DNA from: Pseudomonadota bacterium
Lineage (GTDB): Bacteria > Bdellovibrionota > UBA1018
DNA length: 64,000 nucleotides
Direction of reading: 5' to 3'
NCBI GenBank assembly: GCA_027485695.1
Contig: JAIXQO010000001.1
Coordinates: forward strand, 372,001-436,000
Positions within the stretch are counted from its first letter, which is position 1. Each line of letters begins with the position of its first letter. The notes under the pieces were generated by a model. The model saw only the letters and a list, made by a program, of their open reading frames with translations. It did no database searches and was not told where the DNA came from. This document shows positions 42,897 to 51,712 of the stretch, piece after piece. The translations under genes were made by a program, and so were the position numbers.

Positions 42897-43427
42897 ATGC
42901 AAAACACTCCAACGCGTCCCGAAGTCGCCGAAGAAGGCGATTTTAACTTGGTCGAAATTTGGCTTCAGTTCGATTTGCCGCGCTTGATCGCGGGCTTCAT
43001 GGCTGGCATTTTCGCCGGTATCGTAATGGCCGTTTTCGCGGGCATTCTCTCCGTCGCTAGCGGCAGCGAATTCCTTTATCCGGTGAAAATCGCAGCGGCG
43101 CCGATCCTGGGTAACTCCGCTACGGCATACGGATTTAGCGGCGCGGTGATTCTCGGATTCATCGTTCACGAAATCATCTGCGGTGTGCTCGGCGCGGTCT
43201 ATTCGCACTTCACGAAAACCAACAAACTTCTCCCGCTCTTGGGCGCAGGTTTCATGTGGGGAACGTTCAGCTGGGTGTTCATTCAAAACCTTTTTGTCCG
43301 TTCGTTCCAAGACGTGATGACGGCAGAGATCCCGAGCGGCGCGGCGTTCTTCGTTTGCCTCGTATTCGGTTTCTCGCTCTCTTCGATTCGCGTTTTCGAT
43401 CGCATGGTTTGCGGCAAAGCTCGCTAA
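42897..43427 (+). CDS. Integral membrane protein of unknown function
   Basis: 176 residues with about five hydrophobic helices (LIAGFMAGIFAGIVMAVFAGIL, VKIAAAPILGNSATAYG, VILGFIVHEIICGVLGAVY, LPLLGAGFMWGTFSWVFIQNL, SGAAFFVCLVFGFSLSSI). The N-terminal MQNTPTRPEVAEEGDF is cytoplasmic-looking. No family recognised. ATG 42897 was chosen; AGGACATCT supplies a ribosome-binding site. A bidirectional terminator follows. Confidence 0.7.
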   Translation: MQNTPTRPEVAEEGDFNLVEIWLQFDLPRLIAGFMAGIFAGIVMAVFAGILSVASGSEFLYPVKIAAAPILGNSATAYGFSGAVILGFIVHEIICGVLGAVYSHFTKTNKLLPLLGAGFMWGTFSWVFIQNLFVRSFQDVMTAEIPSGAAFFVCLVFGFSLSSIRVFDRMVCGKAR

Positions 43428-43457
43428 TCAAAAACGAATTCAAAAATTTGATTCTGT

Positions 43458-43493
43458 AAAAAGGGAGTTCGACGTGAGTCGGCTCCCTTTTTT
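43458..43493. terminator. Bidirectional Rho-independent terminator
   Basis: AAAAAGGGAG and CGAC pair with GTCG and CTCCCTTTTTT. It lies between the convergent genes ending at 43427 and 43500 and can serve both. Confidence 0.88.
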
Positions 43494-43499
43494 GCGTAT

Positions 43500-43991
43500 T
43501 TATCGAGACATTGAGCGAATCAAGCGTGTGGTCGAGTAGCCATCAACGAACGGGAGCGCCTTAACGGTGCCTCCCCAGCCGACGACTTCGATCGCGCCAA
43601 CGATATCTTTGATCGCGTAGTCGCCGCCCTTGACGAGGACATGCGGGCGGATGAGCTTGATCGTTTCAAGAGGCGTATTCTCAGAGAATGACGTGACGTA
43701 ATCCACGCATTCCAACCCGCCTAAAGTGTACATCCGGTCTTCTAAACGGTTGAGCGGGCGTGAGTCGCCTTTGAGGCGTTTCACCGATGCGTCGTCGTTC
43801 ACGGCGATGATCAGAAGTGAGCCGAGTTTGCGCGCGCGATTTAAGTAAGAGATATGACCTCGGTGGAGGATGTCGAAAACCCCGTTCGTGAAAACGATTT
43901 TCGAGCGAGCGCCTCGATGTTTAGCGAGGATGCGCTTGAGGGATTCGGGGCTTTTGAGCTTATCAGAAGGATCGCGGAGTTTATTTTTCAT
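43500..43991 (-). CDS. D-glycero-beta-D-manno-heptose 1-phosphate adenylyltransferase
   Basis: 163 residues. A stand-alone HldC/RfaE2-type nucleotidyltransferase. HxGH is HRGH (43-46) in TNGVFDILHRGHISYL, with VNDDASVKRLKG, RPLNRLEDR and VKGGDYAI downstream. It adenylates heptose-1-phosphate on the way to ADP-heptose for LPS core. The kinase half (HldE N-domain) is absent here and must be elsewhere. ATG 43991 lies inside the end of the RDD gene (11-base overlap); translation is presumably coupled. Confidence 0.9.
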   Translation of the reverse strand: MKNKLRDPSDKLKSPESLKRILAKHRGARSKIVFTNGVFDILHRGHISYLNRARKLGSLLIIAVNDDASVKRLKGDSRPLNRLEDRMYTLGGLECVDYVTSFSENTPLETIKLIRPHVLVKGGDYAIKDIVGAIEVVGWGGTVKALPFVDGYSTTRLIRSMSR

Positions 43992-44781
43992 GAAATTCGG
44001 GCTGAAGGCTGGCGAAACGATCGTGCAGGCAGCGCTTGCGTGAATCAAATACCGCAGCGACGATGCCGATGCCCCCGAGGAGTAGGCTTGGGATGAACGC
44101 AACGGCGCGTATGAACGCATCCGTGCCCGTTCCCGGTAAACGCATACCGAACACTCGCTTACCGAGCGAAGTCCCAAAAGCGACTTCCTGGCCGGCGATC
44201 GCAGCCCAGTTGCAGATGAACAGAAACACCGCCATCAACATGAGGCTGAAATTCGAGCGAGGGGTTAGGTTCAAGACTTCCGTCTTCAAGATCGCGAAAC
44301 TCAGGACGGTTGCAGCGACGCTCAGATTAAACGCGCTATCGATCAACCAAGCGAAAATCCGCTGAAATGTATAGGACAAAGAATAGTGCGAGAGCATGCC
44401 GATGATTTCAGTCGGCGCCTGAGGGGCTGATTTTTTCTCGTTCGTCTTCTGATGAGAAGACGCGATTTCTCTTTTCAGGCGATCGACGATCTCTTCGATC
44501 GGTGCGCCTTGTAGCTGGGTAGGAATTTGTGGAAGTCGCGGACTCGCATCCATGCGGTTCAGACCGGGCGCTTGCGGAATCTGTGGCATCGATCGCGAAA
44601 CGGGCGCGGCCGGAGACGAAGGTGCGAACGTCGGACGGCCAGCGGCGACTGCACCGGTACCTGTGGTTGGCGTCGGTTTAGTCGATGGAGATTGCGGGGA
44701 ATAAGGCAAACCATCCGAGAATGGATGAAACCCCAATCCATCAGTCAAAGGTTTAAAACTAATTTCCCGTTGTTTTTCCAT
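43981..44781 (-). CDS. RDD-family membrane protein with Pro-rich N-terminus
   Basis: 266 residues. The N-terminus has PLTDGLGFHPFSDGLPYSP, a motif I associate with bdellovibrio-type RDD proteins from memory, then a Pro/Thr-rich linker (to about 130), then an RDD domain of three helices starting FQRIFAWLIDSAFNLSV with GQEVAFGTSLGKRVFGM. Function of RDD proteins is poorly known (transport is suggested for some). It overlaps rsmE by 23 bases and the heptose adenylyltransferase gene by 11, so the three form one unit. GTG 44793 is an alternative start; ATG 44781 with GGGG upstream was chosen. Confidence 0.78.
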   Translation of the reverse strand: MEKQREISFKPLTDGLGFHPFSDGLPYSPQSPSTKPTPTTGTGAVAAGRPTFAPSSPAAPVSRSMPQIPQAPGLNRMDASPRLPQIPTQLQGAPIEEIVDRLKREIASSHQKTNEKKSAPQAPTEIIGMLSHYSLSYTFQRIFAWLIDSAFNLSVAATVLSFAILKTEVLNLTPRSNFSLMLMAVFLFICNWAAIAGQEVAFGTSLGKRVFGMRLPGTGTDAFIRAVAFIPSLLLGGIGIVAAVFDSRKRCLHDRFASLQPEFHEK

Positions 44782-45535
44782 GGTCCCCGTCACCCCTCTG
44801 CTCGGATTTTCTCACAACGTGAGTCGCGATACTAGCAGCGAAGATTGCCGCCGTTTCGGCCCGCAGAATCCAGGGTCCTAGCCGGATACTCCGGATTCCT
44901 TCGCTTCTCAAGAGTTGAATCTCTCCGGCGCTAAAACCGCCCTCGGGTCCAATGAGAACGCGGAGTTCGGAGGTTTCCGGAGCCCAAGGAAAATCAGGCG
45001 TGAACTCCGTCTCGCCCTCGAAACACCAGAGACGAGAAATCGACGGTTCGTGCTGAAGTAATTCTCGGATCGCCCGCGGTGCGCGCACTTCCATGCGATC
45101 CAGTCGTCCGCATTGTTTCAACGATTCATCGGCGATTTTTTGCCAACGTTCTCGAAACGCCTCCGGACCTTTGCGATCAATCTGAACCACCGTGTGATCG
45201 GTTAAGATCGGCTGAAAAACGCGGATGCCCAGTTCAACGGATTTTTCGATCACCCATTCCATCGCCTCACCCTTCAGCACGGCCATTTCAAGATGAACGG
45301 GACTGGAGAGTCGGTCTTCGGGCGATTCAATCGGGGATTTTCGCTCCAGCGACGCCCGCCCTTTGCCCTCGAGGACGACTTCGGCGGCGAAACGGTTGCC
45401 CTGGCCGTCAATGGCCTCGATTGGGTCACCGTTTCGAACGCGCAAGACTGTCAGCAAATGGTGGCATTCGCCTTCTGAAAGCGGGAATCGGGTCTGTTTG
45501 GTGTCGGTGATGGGGGCGACGAGCGCTCGTTTCAT
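44759..45535 (-). CDS. rsmE: 16S rRNA (uracil1498-N3)-methyltransferase
   Basis: 258 residues. SPOUT-fold enzyme methylating U1498 of 16S rRNA. The N-terminal PUA-like part has HHLLTVLRVRNGD, and the SPOUT knot carries MAVLKGEAMEWVIEKSVELG, LIGPEGGFSAGEI and RLGPWILRAETA. ATG 45535 has CAGGAG upstream; the frame up to 45604 was not used. It heads the rsmE-RDD-heptose adenylyltransferase run. It is divergent from the lytic transglycosylase gene. Confidence 0.94.
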   Translation of the reverse strand: MKRALVAPITDTKQTRFPLSEGECHHLLTVLRVRNGDPIEAIDGQGNRFAAEVVLEGKGRASLERKSPIESPEDRLSSPVHLEMAVLKGEAMEWVIEKSVELGIRVFQPILTDHTVVQIDRKGPEAFRERWQKIADESLKQCGRLDRMEVRAPRAIRELLQHEPSISRLWCFEGETEFTPDFPWAPETSELRVLIGPEGGFSAGEIQLLRSEGIRSIRLGPWILRAETAAIFAASIATHVVRKSEQRGDGDHGKTTGN

Positions 45536-45650
45536 CTCGGGGCTCCTGAGATCAGTCGTTCGGTTGACACCATGGTTGTCTGCTAACCGAATGAGGATCG
45601 TCAATTCTTTTGCACTGAGAAGCGACCAAAGCTCACCTACAATGGGTGTA

Positions 45651-46913
45651 ATGGCTCTGCTGAGTTCCCGTCGATTTCTGAATGGATTCCGTTCATCTGT
45701 ACTTGCTCTTGTACTGTTGGCCGCAGTACCGGCTCACGCGGAGGAGAATCCCGCGTTCATTTTGCCAGTCGAAGGCTCACTGCTTCGAAACGCGACGGAT
45801 TTTTGGATTCAGATCTACTCTAAGTATACGACTGAACAAGGCGTCATCCATGACGCCAAGGACTTGCGAATTATCTACGAGGTAGTTTCTTTTAAAGGCA
45901 CTTCGCGTGCGCAGTCCAAGGCCGTGAAGTCAGTCAAAGAAAAATACAAAAAGCTTCTGATGAAGCTTCATCATTTAAAGCTCGACGAGAAACCCGAACG
46001 GATCGCAGATCTCTCCGAGGAAGAGAAACGAGTGTATGATCTTTTTCTCGATACTTCGGACAAGAGTCGATTCTTGAATGCCGCACATTTCAAACGCCTT
46101 CGATTTCAACTCGGGCAAAAAGATCGGATGCTCGCCGGTATCAAGGAATCCGGACGTTATCTTCCGTTCATGGAGGAGATCTTTACGCAAGCTGGTCTCC
46201 CTTTGGAACTCACTCGACTTCCATTCGTGGAGAGCAGTTTCAACACCCGAGCCCGTTCCAAGGTTGGAGCAAGCGGCATCTGGCAGTTCATGCGGACGAC
46301 CGGAAAACACTACTTGCGCATCACGAATGTTTTGGACGAACGAAACGATCCGCTCCGAGCGACCGAAGCGGCATCCAAACTCCTTAAAACAAATTTCGAC
46401 AGCCTAGGGAGCTGGGCACTTGCCGTCACGGCTTACAATCACGGACGTACCGGAATCATGAAAGCCGTTCGCAAACTCGGCACGGAGAACCTCGAGGAAA
46501 TCATCGAGAGCAATAAGTCCCGAAGCTTCGGGTTCGCGAGCTCGAATTTTTTCGCCTGTTTGCTGGCCGCCATCGAAGTCGAGAGAAACTCCGAGAAATA
46601 CTTCGGACAGTTCGACCGCGAACGTCCGCACTTTTTTTACGAAGTCGAACTCCCGAATCCGATCTTGATGAAGAACCTCGTGCGATTCATGGGCGTGAAC
46701 GAGGAGACTTTGGTGGATTTGAACCCAGGGTTCGCGTCCACCGTCGTGAAGAACCACTCGATGATTCCAGCTAAGTACCGGCTGAGGCTCCCGATGGAAG
46801 GTCTCGGCACGACCTCGGACAAAGAGGCCCACGCTCGCGTCTTCCTAGCCGGGTTCGAAAAGATCCCCGATAACTTCCGCGGCATCACGGTCAAAAAGAA
46901 GAAGGGGTCTTGA
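45651..46913 (+). CDS. Membrane-bound lytic murein transglycosylase (MltD/SLT family)
   Basis: 420 residues. Signal peptide to about residue 30 (AVPAHA). A helical region precedes the SLT catalytic domain (about 165-310) with Glu194 in LPFVESSFNTRARSKVGASG and GIWQFMRTTG, SWALAVTAYNHG as in MltD. The C-terminus (LPNPILMKNLVRFMGVNEETLVDLNP) looks like a degenerate LysM-like or MltD-type tail but no clear LysM repeat is seen. It cleaves peptidoglycan to 1,6-anhydromuropeptides. No Shine-Dalgarno precedes ATG 45651 while TACAAT is 7 bases upstream; ATG 45642 is an alternative. Confidence 0.9.
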   Translation: MALLSSRRFLNGFRSSVLALVLLAAVPAHAEENPAFILPVEGSLLRNATDFWIQIYSKYTTEQGVIHDAKDLRIIYEVVSFKGTSRAQSKAVKSVKEKYKKLLMKLHHLKLDEKPERIADLSEEEKRVYDLFLDTSDKSRFLNAAHFKRLRFQLGQKDRMLAGIKESGRYLPFMEEIFTQAGLPLELTRLPFVESSFNTRARSKVGASGIWQFMRTTGKHYLRITNVLDERNDPLRATEAASKLLKTNFDSLGSWALAVTAYNHGRTGIMKAVRKLGTENLEEIIESNKSRSFGFASSNFFACLLAAIEVERNSEKYFGQFDRERPHFFYEVELPNPILMKNLVRFMGVNEETLVDLNPGFASTVVKNHSMIPAKYRLRLPMEGLGTTSDKEAHARVFLAGFEKIPDNFRGITVKKKKGS

Positions 46914-47058
46914 GGGGTGGGGAGCGTTTTTGGTCCTACCTCCTTAAAATCGCAAGGTTTTTTCCATTCAGGCCCTTTCAATCAGACTTCCGGAAGGCTC
47001 TCGTCCTTTTACGGCGCTCGCGTTGCCGGACTGCGTTCAAAATGATAGGTTCTCCCAT

Positions 47059-47691
47059 ATGTATTTAGTGGGAATTGCAGGCGGTTCGGGGTCGGGTAAA
47101 ACGACCTTCGCAAAAAAGATCATCCAACGGGTTCAGCACCCGAATGTCATCCTGCTCTCTCAAGATTCTTACTACCTGCCTTCGCCGGCGGCTCACCTCA
47201 AAGTTCACGGCGAAGCGAATTTTGACCACCCGGAGTCGTTCGATTGGCCGCTGCTTCGCGATCACCTGACGAAACTCAAAGCCGGTGAACCGATCGCAGT
47301 ACCGGTCTACGACTATAAGACATCAAGCCGCACCTCCGAGGTGCAAACCACCGGACCATGCCAAGTCGTTTTGTTAGAGGGCATTTTCACGCTCTGGGAT
47401 GAACCGCTTCGTGATTTGTTCGATCTCAAAATCTACCTTCACGTCGAAGCGGACATTCGATTCATTCGCCGCCTCCATCGCGACGTCAAAGACCGTGGAC
47501 GTACGCATGACGAGATCATTCGTCGCTACTACGATACCGTTCGCCCGATGCACCAACTTTTCCTAGAGCCGACTCGTAAGTATGCAGACGTCATCGTCGG
47601 CGAAGAAAGCGATTTGGCCGCCGACTTAGTGACCGCACGCGTGCGTGAGTTATTGACTCGTGAAACTCCCCTGAAGGGTTCCCATACATGA
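47059..47691 (+). CDS. udk: Uridine kinase
   Basis: 210 residues. Phosphorylates uridine or cytidine in pyrimidine salvage. Walker A GGSGSGKTT near the N-terminus, SQDSYYL, FDHPESFDWPLL, YDYKTSSR and the LID-like FIRRLHRDVKDRGRT region are hallmark. ATG 47059 was chosen (MYLVGIAGGSGSGK); the ORF extends upstream without homology. The stop overlaps the RNase J start (ATGA). Confidence 0.93.
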   Translation: MYLVGIAGGSGSGKTTFAKKIIQRVQHPNVILLSQDSYYLPSPAAHLKVHGEANFDHPESFDWPLLRDHLTKLKAGEPIAVPVYDYKTSSRTSEVQTTGPCQVVLLEGIFTLWDEPLRDLFDLKIYLHVEADIRFIRRLHRDVKDRGRTHDEIIRRYYDTVRPMHQLFLEPTRKYADVIVGEESDLAADLVTARVRELLTRETPLKGSHT

Positions 47692-49403
47692 CGTTACAAG
47701 AAGACCTGGCCCAGCTTGCGGAGATTCCGATCGAAGCAGGCGAACTCCGCGTGATCCCACTGGGGGGGCTTGGCGAGATCGGCATGAACTGCATGATCTT
47801 GGAGACGAGCAAGGACTTGATCGTCATCGACTGCGGTGTGATGTTCTCGGATCTCGAGCATTTCGGGATTCAGTTTGTGATTCCCGATTTTAGTTACCTG
47901 CTCGAACGCAAGGATAAGGTTCGAGCGATCATCCTCACCCACGGACACGAAGATCACGTCGGGGCGATTCCGTACCTGCTGAAATCTGGAGTCGATGCAC
48001 CTTTGCACGCTTCGCCGTTCACGAGCCTCATGCTCCGAGAGAAACTCAAGGAACACGGGCTCCTGAATCAAACTGAGATCCGTACCTTCAAGCCCGGCCA
48101 ATCATTCGTCGCCGGTGATTTCACTGTTCGTACGGAATCCGTGAATCATTCGATCGTCGATGCTGCCGCGCTTTTCATCGATACGCCCGCAGGCACGGTG
48201 ATTCACACTGGTGATTTCAAGGTGGACCGCACGCCTTATTACCAAAATCCGATGGATCCGAGCCCGTTTCAAATAGCCGGCGAAAAAGGCGTCCTGCTTC
48301 TCCTCTCCGATTCGACCAACGTCGAACGCTGCGAAATCAGCCAGAGCGAGAAAATGGTGTTTGAATCGTTTGAAAAACTCTTCGCCGCCGCTGAGGGCCT
48401 GACCGTCGTAGCCATGTTCTCCTCGAACGTTGCGCGGATGAGCCAGGTTTTCGATATCGCCAAGAAACAGGGCAAAAAAGTCGCGATGATCGGCCGTAGC
48501 ATGGAGCAGAATCTACGCTTGGCGCTCGAGAGCGGTCATATCAGTGGCATCGACGGAACGCTCATTAAGGTCGACGAGATCCGCAAGCATGAGCGCGAAC
48601 AGATCATCGTTCTGACGACCGGAACTCAAGGCGAGTATCGCTCGGCACTGGTTCGCGTTGCTAACGGCGAGCATTCCTCGATTGATCTCGAAGAAGGCGA
48701 TCGTGTGCTGATGAGTTCACGATTCATCCCCGGCAACGAAAAAGACGTCGGCCGCATGATCAATAATCTTTTCAAGCAAGGCGCCGAAGTTCTCTACGAA
48801 GCGACCCATCAGATCCACGTCTCGGGGCATGCAACTCGACCCGAGCTCAAGCAAATGCTCGAATGGACGAAGCCTCGTTTTTTCCTGCCGATTCACGGTG
48901 AATACCGCCACCTCGTTCATCACGCCAAACTCGGCGTCGAAGCGGGGATGAAAGAAGATCATATTCTTGTCGCGACGAACGGCGAAGTGATCCACGCGTC
49001 GCCGGATCGTTTCGAACAAGTTTATAAATTTGAAGCAGAGCCTCGCACGTTCATCGATGGATCTGCTGCGAATGAGATTTCGAAAGAAATCCTAAAAGAA
49101 CGCCGCAAGCTCGGTGAAACCGGCGTCGTGTTCGTTCTGTTCACGCGTGATCCGGACTCGGGCAATATCATCGCAGGACCCGAAGTCGTGTTCCGCGGCG
49201 TTGCGCAGCCGGAGGCAGAATCCAAGTATCATGCAGACTGCATGAAGATGGTCGCGCGGCTGATCAAAGAAGACCGCAAGGCGCGCAGCGAAGGCGAACG
49301 CCCCGGCGACCTCGCCGAAGAGATTCGGGTTGAGGTCCGACGATACCTTCATCAAATGCTCGGTAAAAAGGTCGTCGTGATTCCGTATATTTTGGAACTA
49401 TAA
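47688..49403 (+). CDS. rnj: Ribonuclease J
   Basis: 571 residues. Metallo-beta-lactamase/beta-CASP nuclease with 5'-to-3' exo- and endonuclease activity on RNA, central to mRNA turnover. GGLGEIGMN, the metal motif THGHEDHVGAIPYLL, HTGDFKVD and SGHATRPE are present, and the beta-CASP region (MFSSNVARM... FIPGNE) and C-terminal domain are complete. RNase J is common in Firmicutes and in several delta/epsilon and Bdellovibrio-type lineages, which is consistent with the taxonomic inference. It is coupled to udk by a 4-base overlap. Confidence 0.94.
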   Translation: MTLQEDLAQLAEIPIEAGELRVIPLGGLGEIGMNCMILETSKDLIVIDCGVMFSDLEHFGIQFVIPDFSYLLERKDKVRAIILTHGHEDHVGAIPYLLKSGVDAPLHASPFTSLMLREKLKEHGLLNQTEIRTFKPGQSFVAGDFTVRTESVNHSIVDAAALFIDTPAGTVIHTGDFKVDRTPYYQNPMDPSPFQIAGEKGVLLLLSDSTNVERCEISQSEKMVFESFEKLFAAAEGLTVVAMFSSNVARMSQVFDIAKKQGKKVAMIGRSMEQNLRLALESGHISGIDGTLIKVDEIRKHEREQIIVLTTGTQGEYRSALVRVANGEHSSIDLEEGDRVLMSSRFIPGNEKDVGRMINNLFKQGAEVLYEATHQIHVSGHATRPELKQMLEWTKPRFFLPIHGEYRHLVHHAKLGVEAGMKEDHILVATNGEVIHASPDRFEQVYKFEAEPRTFIDGSAANEISKEILKERRKLGETGVVFVLFTRDPDSGNIIAGPEVVFRGVAQPEAESKYHADCMKMVARLIKEDRKARSEGERPGDLAEEIRVEVRRYLHQMLGKKVVVIPYILEL

Positions 49404-49442
49404 GATGAGTACGACCCGGTCGGGCTCAAAAAGGGTTCTACG

Positions 49443-49469
49443 TTGACATCTGGCAGCTCGCGTTTTAAT
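49443..49469 (+). promoter_or_regulatory. Promoter for small secreted protein
   Basis: A consensus TTGACA at 49443-49448 and TTTAAT at 49464-49469 (spacer 15), 29 bases before the ATG at 49498, with AGGAG between. Confidence 0.55.
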
Positions 49470-49497
49470 GAGGCGCGCAACTGAACTAGGAGTCACC

Positions 49498-49764
49498 ATG
49501 AAAACCTTGTCTATTCTCTTTTTGTCCTTGTCTGCCTCGATCGCTTATTCCGCAGAATCCACTGTGACTTGTTCCGCATATTGCATGAAAACTAGCGGGT
49601 TGGTCGCAGGATTCGTTGTTCGTTCGGCACCTACTGCACAAAAAGCTCTCGAAGACTTGAACTCAACCTGCAGTCGTTTAGGCGCGGTTCCCGCGATCGA
49701 AGTAGGTCGTCAGATGATTCAAGCGTCTGCCCCAACTCCGGTCAACGCTTGTTCCAGACTTTAA
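49498..49764 (+). CDS. Small secreted protein of unknown function
   Basis: 88 residues. Signal peptide MKTLSILFLSLSASIAYSA, mature part with cysteines at TCSAYCM, STCSR and NACSR (four in all, likely two disulfides). It has its own strong promoter and CTAGGAG ribosome-binding site, so it is probably well expressed. No family recognised. An upstream in-frame ATG/GTG at 49468 lies in the promoter and was not used. Confidence 0.7.
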   Translation: MKTLSILFLSLSASIAYSAESTVTCSAYCMKTSGLVAGFVVRSAPTAQKALEDLNSTCSRLGAVPAIEVGRQMIQASAPTPVNACSRL

Positions 49765-49773
49765 GACATCAGA

Positions 49774-50247
49774 TCAAAGCTCCGCCTCCATGTTGAACTG
49801 AGTCGTTCGGAAACCGAACTTCTCGTAGACATGGATAGCGGGGCGATTATCCGCGAATACGTTCAGCGCGAGTTTTTCGTAGCCGCGACCCTTGAGGTAG
49901 CTTTTCGCGGCAATGACCGTGGCTTGGCCGATTCCTTGAGCGCGCTTCTCCTCGTTGATTCTAAAATTCCAGGCATAGAGTGATTTCGACCCTTTGGGAT
50001 ATTCGCCCAGGTGCAGGTATCCCACGTTTTCGTCACCATTTAAAATGGTCAGAAAAATCTGGGTGGGCGTTTCCAGGCCTTGCGGTGCGATCCGGGTTTC
50101 GAAATCCTTAAGGACGATTTGAATCGCTTCCTCAAATGGCATTCCACGAAAATGGGGCGATGAGCGAGCGTATTCCTCGTTCCCGATGCGTTTGAATCGA
50201 TCGAATTCGGTCGCGTTCATCGGCCTCAGGGTGACGGAGTGATTCAT
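49774..50247 (-). CDS. GNAT-family N-acetyltransferase
   Basis: 157 residues. The acetyl-CoA-binding motif A region RINEEKRAQGIGQATVIAAKSYL and the motif B NVFADNRPAIHVYEKFGFRTTQF are typical GNAT. Probably acetylates an amine on a small molecule or protein; substrate unknown. The start is ATG 50247. It is not clearly in an operon. Confidence 0.85.
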   Translation of the reverse strand: MNHSVTLRPMNATEFDRFKRIGNEEYARSSPHFRGMPFEEAIQIVLKDFETRIAPQGLETPTQIFLTILNGDENVGYLHLGEYPKGSKSLYAWNFRINEEKRAQGIGQATVIAAKSYLKGRGYEKLALNVFADNRPAIHVYEKFGFRTTQFNMEAEL

Positions 50248-50292
50248 TTCTCTGCATCTAGTAGCTCATCCATCGAACGTCAACCAAAAGAA

Positions 50293-50326
50293 AAAGGCGC
50301 CGCGGATTCAACTCCACGGCGCCTTT
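50293..50326 (-). terminator. Rho-independent terminator for the carboxypeptidase gene
   Basis: AAAGGCGCCG and GGA pair with TCC and CGGCGCCTTT. On the minus strand the hairpin is followed by a T-rich run, directly downstream of the gene ending at 50348. Confidence 0.85.
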
Positions 50327-50347
50327 GATTTTTCTTGTTATGAATGA

Positions 50348-51655
50348 CTACTGATATGGACGAAGCGGATTCTTGGACACGGGCTTCGCGGCCGAGTAGC
50401 CCGTCTCAAAAAGTGCTGGAGGGTTTAAGACCTGGTAAGGATCGGGCGCTTTTTCCAGCAAGTAGAGACAAGGTTCGATGTTGTCTTGAAACGCTTGGTT
50501 GATCATGCCCGCTCCTGGGTAGAATCCACCGCCCCACATGGAGCTTGGAGAGAGTTCGAACGTGAACGCGAAAATTCCGTGCGTTCCGTAAGCCCAGTCC
50601 GTCGTATCGCCGGATGCGATGTAGAGGTCGCTCGCCTGTTCGGGTGTGTAGTTGTTCCAGGTCGCCATTTTTTCGGCCATCGTCTTGAAAACCTGGAAAT
50701 CGCGCGGAGAGCTTTTGTTGATGGAGTCATAGCTGTGACCCCAAGGATAGAGGATCAACTCGCTAAACGTATGGAACGAGAGGAGTACTCGTGCATTGAG
50801 ATGCGAGGTCACGAAATCGCGGATGGCTTGCGTCTCCGGCTCGGAAAATGGAGTTGGCCCCATGTAGGTGTCGCTTCGGGTGTTGGTCGAGGATCCACCG
50901 GTTCCCCACTGATAGCCATAGTTGCGGTTCAGGTCGACGCCGAACGTGCGGTCGTTGTTACGAGCGCGGTTCTTACGCCACATTTGATAGCTACCGGTCG
51001 AGATATCGAATTCCGCTCCGTCCGGGTTCACCATCGGGATGATCCAGATGTCGAGCGTATCGAGGTAGTTCTTGATGCGTGGATTGTTTTTGTTCGCGAG
51101 CAGATATTGCGCAAATTTGAGTGGCACTTCCACGCTCAAGTGTTCACGTGCATGGTGAGCGCCCATGAAGATTGCTCCGGGCTTATTGCTTGAGCCGGAT
51201 GCGAGCTCTTGAGCGGAGCTGTTCAAGTGGATGGCCCAGAGGTCTCGGTTCTCAACTGATTTTCCGATCGAGACGAGTTTCGCGTAGTCTGGGTGGTCGC
51301 GCTCCAGGGCTTGGAGGTCCGTGGTGAGTTCAGTGTAATTGTGATAGATCGCGTCCGCGCGTGGGAAATCGAGCACGCCTTCGTGACCGCCGCGTCCGAT
51401 TTCTTTGGCGTGAACACCCAGGATCTTGAAACCGTCTTTTTTCAAGGACCGGATCATTTGCGGGGTCGCAAAACCCCAAACGGAATCAGAGCGCGTGAAT
51501 TCGATGCTGACGCCTTGATTGGCGATCGCGGAACGCGATTCGCGGGTTTGAGCGGCGATCTGCACGAATTTCATTTCGTTGGATTCTGAGTCGACATGCC
51601 CGTAGGCAAGCGATGAACTGAGTATTACGAGAGCGGACATGAGAATAGTTCGCAT
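50348..51655 (-). CDS. Secreted M14 zinc carboxypeptidase
   Basis: 435 residues. Signal peptide ends near AYGH (about 20). A propeptide-like region (about 21-105) precedes the M14 domain with zinc ligands His168 and Glu171 in AHHAREHLS, the substrate-binding GVDLNRNYGYQWG, the third zinc His in LSFHTFSELILYPWG and the catalytic Glu in FTFELSP. It removes C-terminal residues from peptides. Start ATG 51655 has GGGGGG/GAG upstream, inside a hairpin (see leader feature). The terminator lies downstream. Confidence 0.93.
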   Translation of the reverse strand: MRTILMSALVILSSSLAYGHVDSESNEMKFVQIAAQTRESRSAIANQGVSIEFTRSDSVWGFATPQMIRSLKKDGFKILGVHAKEIGRGGHEGVLDFPRADAIYHNYTELTTDLQALERDHPDYAKLVSIGKSVENRDLWAIHLNSSAQELASGSSNKPGAIFMGAHHAREHLSVEVPLKFAQYLLANKNNPRIKNYLDTLDIWIIPMVNPDGAEFDISTGSYQMWRKNRARNNDRTFGVDLNRNYGYQWGTGGSSTNTRSDTYMGPTPFSEPETQAIRDFVTSHLNARVLLSFHTFSELILYPWGHSYDSINKSSPRDFQVFKTMAEKMATWNNYTPEQASDLYIASGDTTDWAYGTHGIFAFTFELSPSSMWGGGFYPGAGMINQAFQDNIEPCLYLLEKAPDPYQVLNPPALFETGYSAAKPVSKNPLRPYQ

Positions 51656-51660
51656 AGAAT

Positions 51661-51712
51661 AGACTCCCCCCTGAGTCTGTCGGTGATTGAATCATTCAAT
51701 AAGCCTTATTGA
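51661..51712 (-). promoter_or_regulatory. Three inverted repeats in the carboxypeptidase leader
   Basis: AGACTC/GAGTCT (51661-51678), ATTGAAT-C-ATTCAAT (51686-51700) and TCAATAAG-C-CTTATTGA (51696-51712) are perfect repeats within 52 bp of the start codon. In the mRNA the first puts the G-run of the ribosome-binding site in a hairpin loop, 5 bases before the ATG. The other two overlap each other and could be operator half-sites. Confidence 0.55.
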
